In this document: one piece after another, positions 37,371-50,576 of the stretch
Layout: each line of letters begins with the position of its first letter
Position numbering within the stretch: the stretch's first letter is position 1
NCBI RefSeq assembly: GCF_901709675.1
Contig: NC_051108.1
Location: 3,630,631 to 3,694,630, forward strand
Length of the DNA: 64,000 nucleotides
Origin: Syngnathus acus
Taxonomy: Eukaryota > Chordata > Actinopteri > Syngnathiformes > Syngnathidae
Direction of reading: 5' to 3'
Notes under the pieces: model-generated
The model's input: the letters and a program-made list of their open reading frames with translations, nothing else
Databases searched by the model: none
What the model was told of the DNA's origin: nothing
Made by a program: the position numbers and the translations under genes

Positions 37371-40052
37371 ATGGGAAATGTGTTCTGTAACAACCTGGAA
37401 ATCCCTCCACCCAAGGGCCCAAATGCTGCAGGATGTACTGACTTTATGATGGATCACACAGTGCAGGTAAAGTTCAAGATGAGGAAGAACAACAGCCAGT
37501 GTGATTTTTTTATGTAATATATCTCTGCATTTGTGTTGCCAACAGGGCAGCTTCTTCCGCCTTTACTATCCTTGCCAGAAGACGGACAAATCAGAGTTGC
37601 CAAACTGGATTCCGAGCATAGAGTACTTTAACGGACTGGCAGACTTTATGAAAATCAACAGGACTTTTGGTGAAAGAATATTCAACTTCCTCTTTGGTAA
37701 TTCATCATGACATATAGCAAATTTAAGCCCATTCACTATTACACTTTGTCTTTAAAATAAATTTATTGAGGAAGAAAATGTTATGTTTTAAAAATCTTAA
37801 ACCTTGAGATTGGCCATGGATGAACATGTCATTTGTCAAACTTTTTTTTCCAGGGTCATTTAAGATTCCAGCCTACTTGGACGCTCCATTTAGTGCAAAT
37901 GAAAAATGCCCAGTAGTGATCTTCTCACATGGTTTGGGGGCCTTCAGGTACTATTCTTGTTGGAATTTGACACATTTAATTTTTTTAGGAATGATCTGAG
38001 TTGTTTTTTTTCCTCCCCTTTTTTTTTAGGACTTTGTATTCTTGTATATGTACAGAACTCGCCTCTCAAGGCTTCATTGTGGCCTCTGTGGAACACAGGT
38101 ATGTGTACACTGTACATTTAACTTACTATCACTGTCTACAACTCTGACCAAAAATAGTTCATTCAAGTAGTGCAAATTTACAGCATGGTTATCTTTTTTT
38201 TTTTTTTTTTTAACATCCCTCTTTCCGGTGATCCTGATAGTGAACATGCATACAGGAAATTCACAAATGAACCATGTGGATTGGAACTTCTTCAATGTCA
38301 TGAATCAGCAATATGCGTTCTATTTTAATTGTGTTGTATAATGGGACAATTTTAGGAAATCTATTCTTGGGTGCACATTTGCAGCCCATATTTGGTCTGT
38401 CTTATGCACACATGTGATTTTGATCAGTTGGAAGAGCATGTGACCAAGCTCTCAAATGTAGTGTTACTCTTTGGATTATAGTGAAGTTTGTCAAGAAAAA
38501 ACAAAAAACATGTGCCTCTCTATCTCTCTCCCGCAGAGACCAATCTGCTTCAGCCACATTTACTTTACAACAAAAGTACGAAATGGAGACAACCAATGAA
38601 AATTCCTTGAAAACTTCCCTCACAGACACCCTGGTGAGGGAGTGGATGTACTACAGGAGTCTGCAACAAGGGGAGCAAGAATTCCCCCTCAGATATCAGC
38701 AAGTATGCTCAGACATCTGGAGCGGTGAAATATACAAAGTTGATTTGATTAGTAAGGTGTAAGAACCTTCTGTCTTTTCCAGGTACAACAGAGGGCTGAT
38801 GAATGCGTCCGCGCACTTCAGAAACTTGCAGACATAAACTCAGGGCTTCCGATGGAAAATGTTTTGCATACACAATTTGACTGGAAGACCTTGGAGGTAA
38901 CTTAATTTTTTTTATTATTATTAGCATCTTCATAATGCTTAGGTCAAGGACTTTTTTGTTGGCTATGCATAAATGTTACCTTTTCTGTGTCAATTAAAAG
39001 TTAAGCCACCACAATAATGTTTTAGGTAACGTGGATTTAATTCACATTAATAGTTTTATGTGTCAATTTCAATGGTTTCTGTGGGAATACTGTATATTTT
39101 AAATCCTAATTGCTTTACATAGTTGATTTTTGTGTGATACCTTGTATCAAAATGTCCTGCTCAATACAGAACTCAATGGATCTTGGCAGAGTAGCTATAA
39201 TGGGCCATTCCTTTGGGGGAGCGACCGTCATCGAAACTCTAGCCAGAGAGGCAAAATTCAAGTAAGTGTAGTTCCTCACATCTATTAAAGGCCATAAGTT
39301 GGATCCTATCACAGCTGACATTTGGTGAGAGGCCCATAATCTTCTCTCCATGCTTCTTCCAACTGCATCATACCTGCACCAAATATCAATAACCACAATA
39401 AGGAGTTTGTTGAAATCATGTTAAAAATAATTTTTTTTGCATCCTTGATAACGCTCTTCTACCTTGATCTCCCTTTTTAGGTGTGCTGTCGCGCTGGATG
39501 CCTGGATGTTCCCGTTAAAAGATGAAATCTTCCCCCAAGTGAATCAGCCCATCTTTTTTATCAACTCTGAGAAGTTCCACTGGCCAGCGAACATTAAGCG
39601 TATCAAAAAGTTGGACTCGTCAGACATCGAGAGAAAAATGATGACCATCAGGTAGCATGAGTAGAAAACAACACTGTTAGCGGCGATTTCTTTTCTGATG
39701 GATTTTGCTGCCTTTGTTCCTTCAGAGGGTCAGTGCACCAGTCTTTCCCAGACTTCACCTTTCTGGCAGGAAATTTGATCGGCAAGTTGATGAAGCTCAG
39801 AGGGGACATCGACCCAGCAATTGGGATCGACCTCTCAAACAAAGCATCGCTCGCATTTCTGCAACGGCACCTGGGTAAAACTAATGTTAACCAAAACCTG
39901 TTCATTCAAATGTGAATAGTGTCTGAAATTTATTTATTTATTTTCTCCAAGGTTTGAAAAAGAACTTTAATCAGTGGGACCATCTGATTGAAGGGAATGA
40001 CGAAAACCTCATTCCAGGAACTAATGTCACTTTGCTTCAGTCAGCCATCTGA
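37371..40052 (+). CDS. pafah2: Platelet-activating factor acetylhydrolase 2 (cytosolic, type II)
   Basis: Serine hydrolase releasing short or oxidised sn-2 acyl groups from PAF and oxidised phospholipids. Exons 37371-37466, 37546-37696, 37854-37947, 38030-38098, 38537-38702, 38783-38896, 39170-39261, 39481-39651, 39726-39874 and 39952-40052 give 400 residues (human 392). The start MGNVFCNN keeps the Gly2 expected of the N-myristoylated cytosolic enzyme, and there is no signal peptide, which separates it from secreted PLA2G7. The alpha/beta-hydrolase nucleophile elbow is GHSFGGAT (GxSxG). The oxyanion-side motif VVIFSHGLGAFRTLYS, the acid in ALDAWMFPL and the catalytic His in GSVHQSFPDF are all present. 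A polyadenylation signal AATAAA lies at 40462-40467. It is tail to tail with tdrd6. Confidence 0.95.
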
Positions 40053-40603
40053 CATTAAGCCACTGTGAACACTTGATATGACCCCACAATGTTAAGCAAA
40101 GTAACATTTTAAGAACATTTCTTTATGAACATAACTGACCTCTTCAAAGTATTATTTATCTCTTTAAATTCACCAGCATTTTAATTTAAAAAAAAAAAAA
40201 ATCAAAATATGTCCTGTAATAGTTTGTGTTGTTACTGAAACCTCGCATAGCTCCTCCAAAATTCAACCATCATATTTGGTGTGTATGCGTATGCATGTGA
40301 ATTTTGTTTTTTTTTAAATCATGAGCCAAATCAATAAACAAAATGTGGCTATATGTATCAATGAGGAGGAACTGTGAATAATTGTACAGTACATCTAAAA
40401 ATGTATGTTGAACTCTCGGCATTTATTTTATTTACTGTAGTCTATTTTTTGTGCACACTGTAATAAACCAGTTTTGTAATCAGTCTTATTTTCAATGCTC
40501 ATTAACCAAAAAGGAAAGTGCAAACCAAAACATTTACTAATAACATTTGTGCAACTCTCACACCAAACACAGAGAAAACTTCAAGAACAAAATGTATTGG
40601 CTC
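40053..40603. other. convergent 3' regions of pafah2 and tdrd6
   Basis: 550 bp between the two stop codons. AATAAA at about 40335 and 40462 serve pafah2. TTTATT on the + strand near 40423 could serve tdrd6. The two transcripts may overlap. Confidence 0.55.
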
Positions 40604-43600
40604 TCACTCCTCTGTCTCATCCTTGACGACCACAGGCAACTGAATTGGGTCTGACAAGACATCACCTAAAAGAAAAGAAAAATGCACATCATGATCACTG
40701 ACGAAAAACACAATGTGTGCTAAAGTAATGGCCATAGAGACTGAGGCTACAGTTGTACTAAAAATATTTCATAAAGTGAGAAATGTTTTTACATGACAGC
40801 AATTAATGATTACTTTATATCCATAATTAATTGAACATTTATTGTACCATATTCATTTCCTGTGATGGGACAGGCAATTGCAGCCTGAATCCAAATGCAT
40901 GACATTTCAGCGTGCCATCATTAATTAATAATGCCTTTTATCAAATATGTTATCAATTGCTGTAAGTTTATTAAATCAGATATCAAAAGTAAAATGGCAA
41001 ATGGCTTTTCACCTGATTCAGTTGACACCCATATATCCATTTTTTTTTCAACCCGCTTATACTTTCCATGGGGGATTTGTGGGGAATCTTTTCTAACTGT
41101 AGGTGTGATAACATACTTTTTTTAAAAACACATTTTCTCTACACTTACCAGCACTGTCATCAGGGGACAATGGACCAGCATTTCCCGCATCACTGGAATC
41201 CTTGGAAAAATAATCACATTGTGTTTTAACTACAGAGGAGAGGTATGGGACAAACTTAAATTATGATAATTGGTTATCATTGAAAACAAATCAATCGTTC
41301 ACTGAGAATTCAAACGAGCAATTGAGAGAATCATCTTACCTTGTCATCCCAATTCTCCAGGTCCACCTCTTCCTGGTCTACAACAGGAAATTGTTAGCAT
41401 CACATTTTACAAACCATGTGAGGATCTATGTTAATCATGTAGCCATTGTTTCTCTTCATAGAGAATCCAAGTCTATTATTACCGAGCATGGCAGCCTCAT
41501 AAACTTGCTTGTTGTGGGCATCGGTCAAACGCATGTCTTTGATAAGACAGATCACCTCCTCAACATCCTTCTGAAAAGTAGGAGCATCAGTGTATGCTTG
41601 TGACTCAAAATGGTTTCATTCATCGAATATTAACTACCTCGTCTGGACAGAGATGTGTGTGGTATCCTGCCTCCGCGTCAAACGATAGAGCTGTCAAGAC
41701 AGTTTTTAAATATTGGATGTAAACGTTAGCATGAACCTATGGCAAATGTTCATCTTGATCAAAATATGAAAGAAAAAAAAAACATTCCCATCAAGAAGAG
41801 AGTAAAGTCCTGTTTTGGTTGACCATACAGTACAGTACATATATTGTGCCATTAACATTGCACATAACTTACCAATTACTTGCTCAATAGGAGAATCAAA
41901 CGGAAGCAGGGGTTCATTTGGGACCTACAATAAATATTAAATAGATCTTAGATGTGCTTTTGTACAGTGCAAGACATGCAACAAATGTCCGGTAAAAATT
42001 GTGTTTCCTATTTTTAATCATGTTTTCTAAATGATAAACCCAAGGCGAGGTTAGCAAGTTGCTTTGGCCCTCTGCAAAAAAAAAAAAAAGACCCATCCTT
42101 GCCTTAGGTTATGACTTCAACGCAGAGTGAAACAAACAAAACACTGCAGGTATGTACGCAAGTCATGTGGAAATTCAGTGTGATGCAAAATACCATTTCC
42201 TCCCGTGTCACACTGATGTGACAACGATTTCTCGCAGTCATTACACCATCACTCTGTTCATCGGGATCTGAAATGCAAATGTGACGTTAGATGATTTAAT
42301 CTTGTTTTTCAGGCAGAAAGATTATGTACATATCTTTAAGGTTTTTGTAAGTGTTTCAGTTTGACTTTTTTTTTTTTTAGGAAAGTTTATAGGGTAGCAG
42401 CAGTGGTGGAAATACTGCTCCCTACTGGATTGTCATCACATGGCATGTCAAAAAGCTTCATGGAAGACAATTTCATCACATCATACCTGTCAACGCCTCA
42501 TCAGAATCGATCACCTTCTCAGCCAAGGCACCCTAAAAAAGTAACAAAACCTAAATGACATTTCTCGAACAAGCAAAATTTAGAAAAGTGCAAATGAACT
42601 TACTGCTACGTCTGGAACGGAAACTGTGCCGATATGTGACTCGCTGAATATGTCAGTGTCAAAAGGAGGAGGATCTGAGTGGGCAATAAAAGATCCATCT
42701 TTTAACAACACTATTAAATGAGGAGTTTTCCTGCGTTTTAATATTTGGAGCTGACAAGAACAAACCTGAAGAAGCATTCTCTTCAAACGTCTCATTCGGA
42801 ATTGTAGCAGCGTTCTAAAAGAGAAAAGATTATTGCATGAGCAATTGCAAGAGGGACAAAAGAGAGTTGGCGGTACCATTTCTTTTGCGTGTGTATCCTC
42901 ATGCTGTGGGATGACATCATCTTCATTTTGCTGTTCTGGGGCATCTGTTCGACAAACAATATCCAGCATTGTGAGCTCCCACGCTTGAGAGAATTCACCA
43001 TCAAGAAATTTGAATACAGTGGTGCCTCGACATTTTTTTTTTTTGTGTTCTTTACAAATTATTGCACAACTGTGTTTAGGAAAAATGCTTACCTTGTAAC
43101 TGCTGAACAACAGGCACAAGAAAAGATTCACTTGGAATCTACAAGACAGCAACACCGGACAAATGTCAATGAGAATTTATTGATAATCATTAAAATGATG
43201 TTCTTCACTTGACAGGAAATCAAAAATGGACTTTTATATATTATTATTATAGTGCAGTGTTTAAAAAAAATAGCATGATACCAGTTCAGATCCTTCGGAG
43301 GTGTCAACAGCTGTCTCCTCAGGGACCACGTTGTTCACGACAGCATCAAGACAGACCTTTAAAAGGTGACAAAATATATTTTGGTGTCAATTTCTCGACA
43401 TTGGCATTGAAACGGGTGTTTGAACCACTCAGAGATTTTCCCATCGATTGAAAGAACTAAACAGTGAATAAGTTAATTATCCGCATGCATGATAATGAGA
43501 ACTTAGTCTTTAGAACCAGTCAACCAGATGATCCTGATTTTACTCGGTCATAGTGTTTAATACTTTAGAGCAAATTTCATTATTCTTATAATGTTCCATG

Positions 43601-43757
43601 AGTAATTCATTACTTCTAAAAATGTGTCAGTAAAATATTCCATCGACACTCAACGCAAAGCATGTACGAGTCCAAAGTATACAATTTACCATTGTCACAT
43701 TTTTCCCACTCATAGCTGGATTTGCAACTTTCTTGTCATCAGTCGAAACATTTGGAT
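40604..43757 (-). other. fourteen-exon acidic tail of tdrd6
   Basis: Exons, in transcript order: 43690-43757, 43282-43356, 43093-43138, 42877-42944, 42766-42814, 42604-42674, 42487-42532, 42194-42267, 41873-41924, 41638-41690, 41483-41570, 41340-41377, 41149-41200, 40604-40665. Sizes are 38-88 nt. All have AG acceptors and GT donors, and the reading frame stays open throughout. From the third exon on, phases strictly alternate 0-to-1 and 1-to-0. The 41483 exon encodes DVEEVICLIKDMRLTDAHNK, a helical and probably conserved element. The rest is acidic and low in predicted structure. Confidence 0.8.
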
Positions 43758-46700
43758 CTGGAAAAACAACATACAATATTATCAAACATGTGACATCCAT
43801 CCAGGGCTCGACATGAACTTTTTTTTGCTCACCAGCCACTTACGGCTAGCATTTCCACAAGCCGACAGAAAGGACTTACCATCAGAACAGGTCCCGACAA
43901 CAGAGCAGTCGCACACGAGGTTATCCGCCACTTCAAATGGAGTCCATGGAATCCCAGACTCATTCGCGGCCTCAACGAAGTCTTGGTCACTCTCAATGAT
44001 GTTCTTTTCAAAGGTTTTCAGGGGCAACACATTTTCTTGTATTCCACTATCAAGTTGTGAAACGCTGGTTTCGATCTCAGGAATCAATAGAGTGGCGACC
44101 GTGTTTACCTCTTCACTTGTTTCATTTAGGCTCCGAATTTCAGACACACACAATTCTTCCACAGTCGAAAGGATTGAAGAGTGAAGAAAATTCACATGGC
44201 TTCGAAAGTCCTTTGGAGTACTTGTTACTACAGCATAATTCTGATCCATCCCAACGTGAGCAGCTCCTCTTGTGTTTTCACTCTTAGGGGTTTCATTTTC
44301 TGTTTTCTTGCCAGACGCATCAATTGAGTCGAGTTTTTCATCCAGCATGTGCTTTCCGACGTCCGGTTTATTTTCCAGTGTGGGAGTCATCCACCACTTT
44401 TTCATAGTCTCATTTAGCCTTTGACCTTCACACTCCAACTTCACAACGTACATGTTTTTTCCATCTTCTCTGGTGACAGTCATCTGCAAGAGTTTGTCTT
44501 GTGCAATTGAAAACAATTCATCGGAAGCTCCAGCATTCCAGGAGCCATGAGACTCATCGAAACCTTCAAGCTTACACAGAAATGCCTGTAATGGAGTTTG
44601 TAAAAGGTCAGGGGTTATTTCCCTCACGTCTGTGCCGGTAATTTCGGCTGTGTTTCCATAGTCCACAAACACAACTGACAGCACATCTCCATCTTTACCG
44701 AGTACTTCAGCACGGTACCAAAGTTGATCCTCTGCATAAAATGCAATGCAGGGTGTGCCAGGTGAGAGAGCACGTGTGTCATAAGCCGCATTTCCGATTT
44801 CCGAAAGACTTTTGGATATCTCATCCAGGGCGAGCGTGTCGGCGAGCTGACACCAAAATTTATGAGCGTCACAAAAAACAGAGATGTAAACGTCAAGCTG
44901 TTGTCCCTCTGTAAATTTTAAATGTTGATAACAGAGAGAATTGAAATTCGGTGAGTTTTCCGAGCTGTTTTCCATCTCGTGCTCACTGTCCGATGGGATG
45001 TCAGGACATCCTGCTGGTGCTTGACATGTGACCTGCACACCATTATCCTCAAGAGTAACTCGCCACTTTACATCTGACAGCTGGACAAATTGACATTTCA
45101 GAATTTTCTCTGCATTTGATCCAATATGGTTTCTCAGAGTGGACACCACTTCAGCATCAAGTGGCTCCAAAGACCCGGCTTTACTCAGCATGCAATGTGT
45201 GCTGTACCTTGGCAACTGCACAAAAGCCTGATTGAGTTTGGCTAGTTTGGAAAACGCTAACTCCGCCATGTCACCAAAATCAACATACTCTACAAGAGCC
45301 AAAGAATTAGAGAGCACTTGTTTCACAACTGCCCGGTACCACAAGGAATCATCAGGAAACACAGCTTGAACTAGGTCACCTACATCTACCTTAGTGATGC
45401 TGATTTTGGGAGTGGATGGTGGGTCGTTAAGCTTGTCCTGGAGGGAAAATATTTCATCCTCTTCTCTCACAAGCTGTACATAGAAACTTGTTGGGCTGTT
45501 GTAATGTGAAATATAAACATCTGCTTCCATATCCAATGTGATTGAATTCTTGGGCAAGTCTTCGAGTTTAGGAAGTTTTGGATCATCGCTTTGGGGAAGC
45601 AGGTTGCCATGTTTTGGTGGTGATTTGGTGTCCAATGTTGAGTTTGGGAGATTTTCTGTATTTTCAGTATTACGAATGTGCTTGTTCTGATTTTGCCTTT
45701 GATTTGGTGGTCGATACAGTTCTTTTGAGGCGTTTTTAACTGTCTGTTCAGTCTGCAAATTGGCTCTTGAAGGTCGTGTCGCTTGATGTGCTGGTTTGGG
45801 GTCAGGTGTATTGTCTTTTTGGATGACTTGAGGAGAAAGGGACATTGCTTCTTTGCCCCGGTTTGCATTCTGAGGAGCTTTCGGATGCTGGTAGGGATCA
45901 GTGTGCTTCTGGAGTCGAAAAATGTCCTTCATTTTCGAATTGATTTGAGTTCCATTGTGGTAAAGTTCAACCAGGAGACTCCCATCAGGTTCTCTGGCTA
46001 AAACTAGTGCTTTGAATTGACAGTCTGTCACAGATTTTTCAAACCAGTTATTCACCTCACTGGGAACATAAAGTGGGACATCAGAGAGTCGGCACATGAC
46101 TGCTTGGACAGGGACAGACATTATGTCCTTGGCCTCTTTGGGCACCGGAATCAAGTCCGATTTGTCCACTTCGGCTGTATTGCCGTAATCGACAAAGTGA
46201 ACCAGGATGGATGGCTGAGTGGCCTTGATTTGTGCCCTGTACCACAGCCCGTCAGTATATTTTGCAAAGCACAATTTTTGAAATAATGGTGGTGGCTTGA
46301 CATTGCCAAGTTGACTGCAGAGATTGTTGACCGTCTTGTTAAGATCCTTCAGTGCATCAGCATTCTTCTCAAGTTGGCAGTAGAACTGACCGACACTGTT
46401 TACACACGTGACTGTGACTTGCTCTTCGGTTCCGACCTTGACGTTGTGTGTTGAGTGGTAGTACGTGTCCAAGCGGTAAGATGCTTCGTGCACCTTCCTC
46501 CCAGGTGTGAAAAGGGCAAGTTCGGCCATACTGGTGCAAATGCTCTCAAAGGGAGTTTCTAGGTCCACAATGTTGACAATTAGTTTCTCTTCGTTGTACA
46601 TGACTGCATAGACTGTACACTTTAATGGTACAAAGTTGGAGGTAGCTGTTTTGACAAAGTTGAGAAACTTTTCCTTCCCCTTATCGTTCCAATTTTTTTC

Positions 46701-49193
46701 AACTGACATGACCTCCAGGGGGTTGTAGAGACCGCAGCGAAAAGCTTGACTGGGCAGATCAAAAAATTCACAACGGATGTTCCTCACGTTGTGGAGAGAG
46801 ACGGTCGTCGTTTGACCGTAGTCCACAAAGAGAACAGTCACATGAGTTGTTTGGTGTTTGCGAATCACAAGACCTCTGTACCAACATCCACTTTGAGGGT
46901 GTCGAACAACACACGCTGTTTCTCGAAGAGGCTCGAAAATACTGCCCGCGTAGTGTGCCTGCATGTCGTACATCAGCGATTGCAGCTTGTCAGAGTATTT
47001 AACGAGTTGACACCAAAAAGAATTTGGGCTCTCGATGCACGACACATTGACATCAAGGATGCTGCCAACGGTAAACATGTTTTCCTTGAACTTTGCAATT
47101 TGAAGGTCTTCGGATGGGGAATGGATTTTATCCTGGGTCTTAAAAGAAGCCCCACTTTCTTTCAAGAATCCAGTTTCGGATTTTTCAGTGGAGATCCGAG
47201 ATGTCTTTTTCATCTCGTCGTATTCGGCAAGGCCAGAAGAACACAGTAGCCTGCCAATATCTTTTTCTTCTTGGGACTTGGGGTCTGTCAATGTTACCAC
47301 AAAGGTATCATTGTGTTTTTCCATTACATGGACATTGAGCAGTTTGTCTGTGATCATTTTGATGAAAACCTTAATGGCAGAAGAACTCCATCCGAGACCT
47401 TTTGGCCTGAGGCCTGCTAAGGAACATTTCAGTGCAAGCCGTGGGATTTGTTTTAACGCATCAGGAAGAGTTCTGATGTCCCTGCCATCAACCTCTTCTG
47501 TGTCTCCATAATCCATGAAGAACACCTTGATTTTTGTTTCTCCGACTTCTAACACGATAACTCTGTAGAAATTCCCATCGGACGCTTTGGCTGCACAGCA
47601 GGCACCGAGAGCAGGTGCTTCCGTCACATGTTTACCGTCTGAAGATTTGTACAACTGGAAAATATTCTCAATTAATTCATCAAGCTCGTTTGCACAGTTT
47701 TGCATTTGGATCCAAAACTCGGCTGGGTGGGATACGTGAGATACGCGTGCCACATGACAAGAGCCGGGTAAAATGTTCTCAACCGTGTCAAGTCTCTCAG
47801 TCTTAGCTTCAACCACATTGGTCAGGCCAGAAGGTAGCATGGTTCCTTCAGTAATCTGAAACTGGGGTGGATGATGGATGCGGTAAGTCATATTTCTAGT
47901 TGGATAATCACAAAGTGTTTCTCTGCTCTCCAGCAGAGAGTTCTCCTGAGAACAAAACATGGTGTTGAGGTTTATATTTTTATCACCATAGAGTGTAACA
48001 TAGTAAACACCCTCTGCAATACTTTGATACTGGAATTTAGCAATGAGAGTCTTGTGCAGGAGTAGGGATTTGAGGTAGTTTATCTGCTTGCTTGTCCATC
48101 CAACCCCCTTGTCATAAATTCCATAGAGTGAGCATACATAGGTCACAACGGGCATTTTGAAGAACTCTGGAGCCAGTGGTCTTAGATTTTCTATTTGAAC
48201 CACTTGTTTTGTACCATAGTCAACATTCAGTACTTCCGCCAGTTGGCTTCCTGGAAATACTTGTTGAAGAAGAGAGCGGTACCAATTGCCATCATGTGCT
48301 CTTGCAGCACAAGGAAAGCCGATCATTTCAGGACCCACGGTACAACTGACCATCCTGCCCTTGCAGCGCTGTGTGATTTGCTCCGAGAGTCCCTTCAACT
48401 CTTCAGTAAAAATCTTCAACTGACAGAAGATACGCTGTGGATTGGTCACTTCGGTGACTACAACAGTCTCCACAGCTCCTGTGGACAACTTTGGAAACAT
48501 GTACAGATCTTTCTTGTGTAGTTGCTCAATTTCACCTATGGAGGTTTGATGAAACTTTTCAGCTTCAGTTTTAGAATCTGGTAACAGAACAAAATCCAAG
48601 AACATTCTTGGGTCCAGTTTCTTTGCTAATCCCATTTCATACATTTGTCCGGTTATGTATGGTATGTCCAGAAGAAATTTTCTTTGTTTTACGAGTACAT
48701 CTTGCACATGTGCTTTTACTGTCTTGCCTCGAAGAGTCTGCATGAATTCGAGGGCGAATGGAGACCATCTGTTTTCTGGAGCGTGTGGCCATATATTGGC
48801 AAGCACGCAAAGCTCCACTTCAGGTGGTAGGCGGAAGTGCTCCTTCTTTCCCCAAGCCAATAACTTTGTGGAAGTACTACAAGTGATCCCTTTGTCAATG
48901 AGCAAGACTTGGCAGTTGGATCCATTTCTTGTGACTATGCGGGATCTATACCATGTACCATCGATGTGAATTAAGCACAAGTCACCAGGATTTCCTTCAA
49001 ACTCCTGAAATATATTTACAGGAGATTGAATATTTTCGGCCAGAGATTGATAATCTGTGGCACTAGCCAGGCCAAAGTTGGCCCAGAATTCTATGAATGT
49101 ACAAACGGGATATGAGTCAACTTTTGTGATCAAGATTGTTACGTCAGAGCCTTGTGCTGGAGGGATGGATGACATTGCTGCAGTTTCACTCAT
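40604..49193 (-). CDS. tdrd6: Tudor domain-containing protein 6
   Basis: Large germ-granule (chromatoid body / nuage) scaffold that binds methyl-arginine PIWI proteins and supports piRNA and germ-plasm function. One giant exon, 43880-49193, encodes 1771 residues. Fourteen small exons down to 40604 complete 2051 residues (human about 2096). Seven Tudor repeats are recognised by WYRxxV...DYG motifs, centred near residues 79, 302, 539, 771, 984, 1284 and 1491. The first is degenerate (DKG instead of DYG) and the sixth reads DFG. A Pro/Gln/Asn-rich linker lies between repeats five and six. The giant-exon layout and the N-terminal sequence match TDRD6. The start ATG lies 48 bases after a 5' UTR splice acceptor at 49241, and a further untranslated exon fits 49950 upward (donor AAAAG|gtgagaa). 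Confidence 0.93.
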
Positions 49194-49430
49194 TCGTCAT
49201 CATTTGTCACTTTCAATTGTTGTGTGAGAGCGATGGATGATCTGAAAAGAATATATGCACGTACTGTAAATCGATTACATTAAGATCATTAGTTGGGGCT
49301 GCATGATTAAACATAAAAATCAAATTTTTTTCCCCCTCAACTTGTTTTCTATCCAATTCATTTATTCATTGACAATATAATTGAGATAGGCAGTAGCAAC
49401 AAAAGAAGCCAGTTCAGTGATCAGTCATAC

Positions 49431-49489
49431 TTACAGCAAACTAAACATGCCATTTACATACTCACAGCAAACTAAACATGCCACATTTC
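49431..49489. repeat. short direct repeat upstream of tdrd6
   Basis: The 19-bp word CAGCAAACTAAACATGCCA occurs at 49434 and again at about 49465, a 31-bp tandem duplication inside the tdrd6 5' UTR intron. Confidence 0.8.
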
Positions 49490-49949
49490 ACAAATTCTGC
49501 TTGGTTGTGTAGACTTATAAGCACAACTCTGTATATATTTGCAAATGTTTAGTACTGTGGTAATTGCCAATTTAAATAAAGATTTGGAATTGTACTGAGT
49601 GAATGCATTTGATTTCATTGAGGCATTGACTGCATGCAAATACAACGATGAGCTACAGAAACAGAGGCTGTATCGCAATAAATAGACATTATGACGAAAA
49701 TCTCTGCAGCGGACCGATAGGTGTATTTTCTTTTGTACAACACTCATATTTGGTTCTTTTTCCAACAGTCAATTTCAGCGACATTCCTCGTGTTCCGCGC
49801 GGCCTTCTGGTAGTAAAACTACATTAGCTTCACCCGTGACGAACAACGAGCACAAATGTGGCTACAAGCGCCTTCTGACGTTTCAAAAACGGGAAGCACT
49901 AAAAAAATGTTTACATTAAAAGAATGTTGTCTTATGTACAATTTCTCAC

Positions 49950-50576
49950 CTTTTGTTGTTATTTTGGCAATGGCGCAGATTTTCGGGTAGCTGATGGCGT
50001 TGATTGTCCCATCCAATGAGCCTCCGCCCAATTCCACGCAGTTGCTAATTCGCTAAATTAAGGAGCAGCCTCCGAAAAGTGGCGGATAACACCCGTAATG
50101 TTAATTTAGTTGATGTTTTTTTTTTTTGGACTGCCGTGCACTGTTGCGCGTAAGTGAGTCCGAATTAACTGTCAACTTTTCTAAAACTGGCAAACGTCGA
50201 AGGGAAAATGACTGACTACCTTAGTTTAACGCAGATTGTAGGTGCAAAAGTAGAAGACACGCCCACTTTTTCCTCGAGCCGGAAATGACCTTTTTTTCTC
50301 TCTCTTTCTTTTTTTTCTTTGAATATATGATTCAAGAAACAAAACAATACCTACACATAAAAACTGTGCGCAACTAATAATTGCGTCTAAACTAGCAACA
50401 ACTATAAAGAAGCGTCATTTTCATTTGCCCTGTAGGGGGCAGGCTAGCCCAAATCCGATACAGGAAGTGTGTCATCAACAAGCGACGCTCCAATCCTGAG
50501 TAGACGGCGTACACACGCTAGTGTTGTTAGCCTACATTTTCAATCTCTCCCACTAAAACAAAGAAAATTCGTCAAC
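49950..50576. promoter_or_regulatory. divergent promoter region tdrd6 / sf3b6
   Basis: A candidate untranslated tdrd6 first exon starts on the minus strand with its donor at 49949/49950. About 0.5 kb away lies the sf3b6 first exon. Between them are a CCGGAAAT ETS-type motif (50279-50286), an inverted CCAAT box (CCATCCAATGAG near 50010) and a CTCF-like CCCTGTAGGGGGCAG at 50428-50442. A germline gene and a housekeeping gene therefore share a short control region. Confidence 0.45.

Noticed and set aside
42580-43155. 191-codon open frame on the - strand
   Set aside because: It reads through tdrd6 exons and introns without splicing. The supported exons inside it use splice sites that keep the tdrd6 frame.
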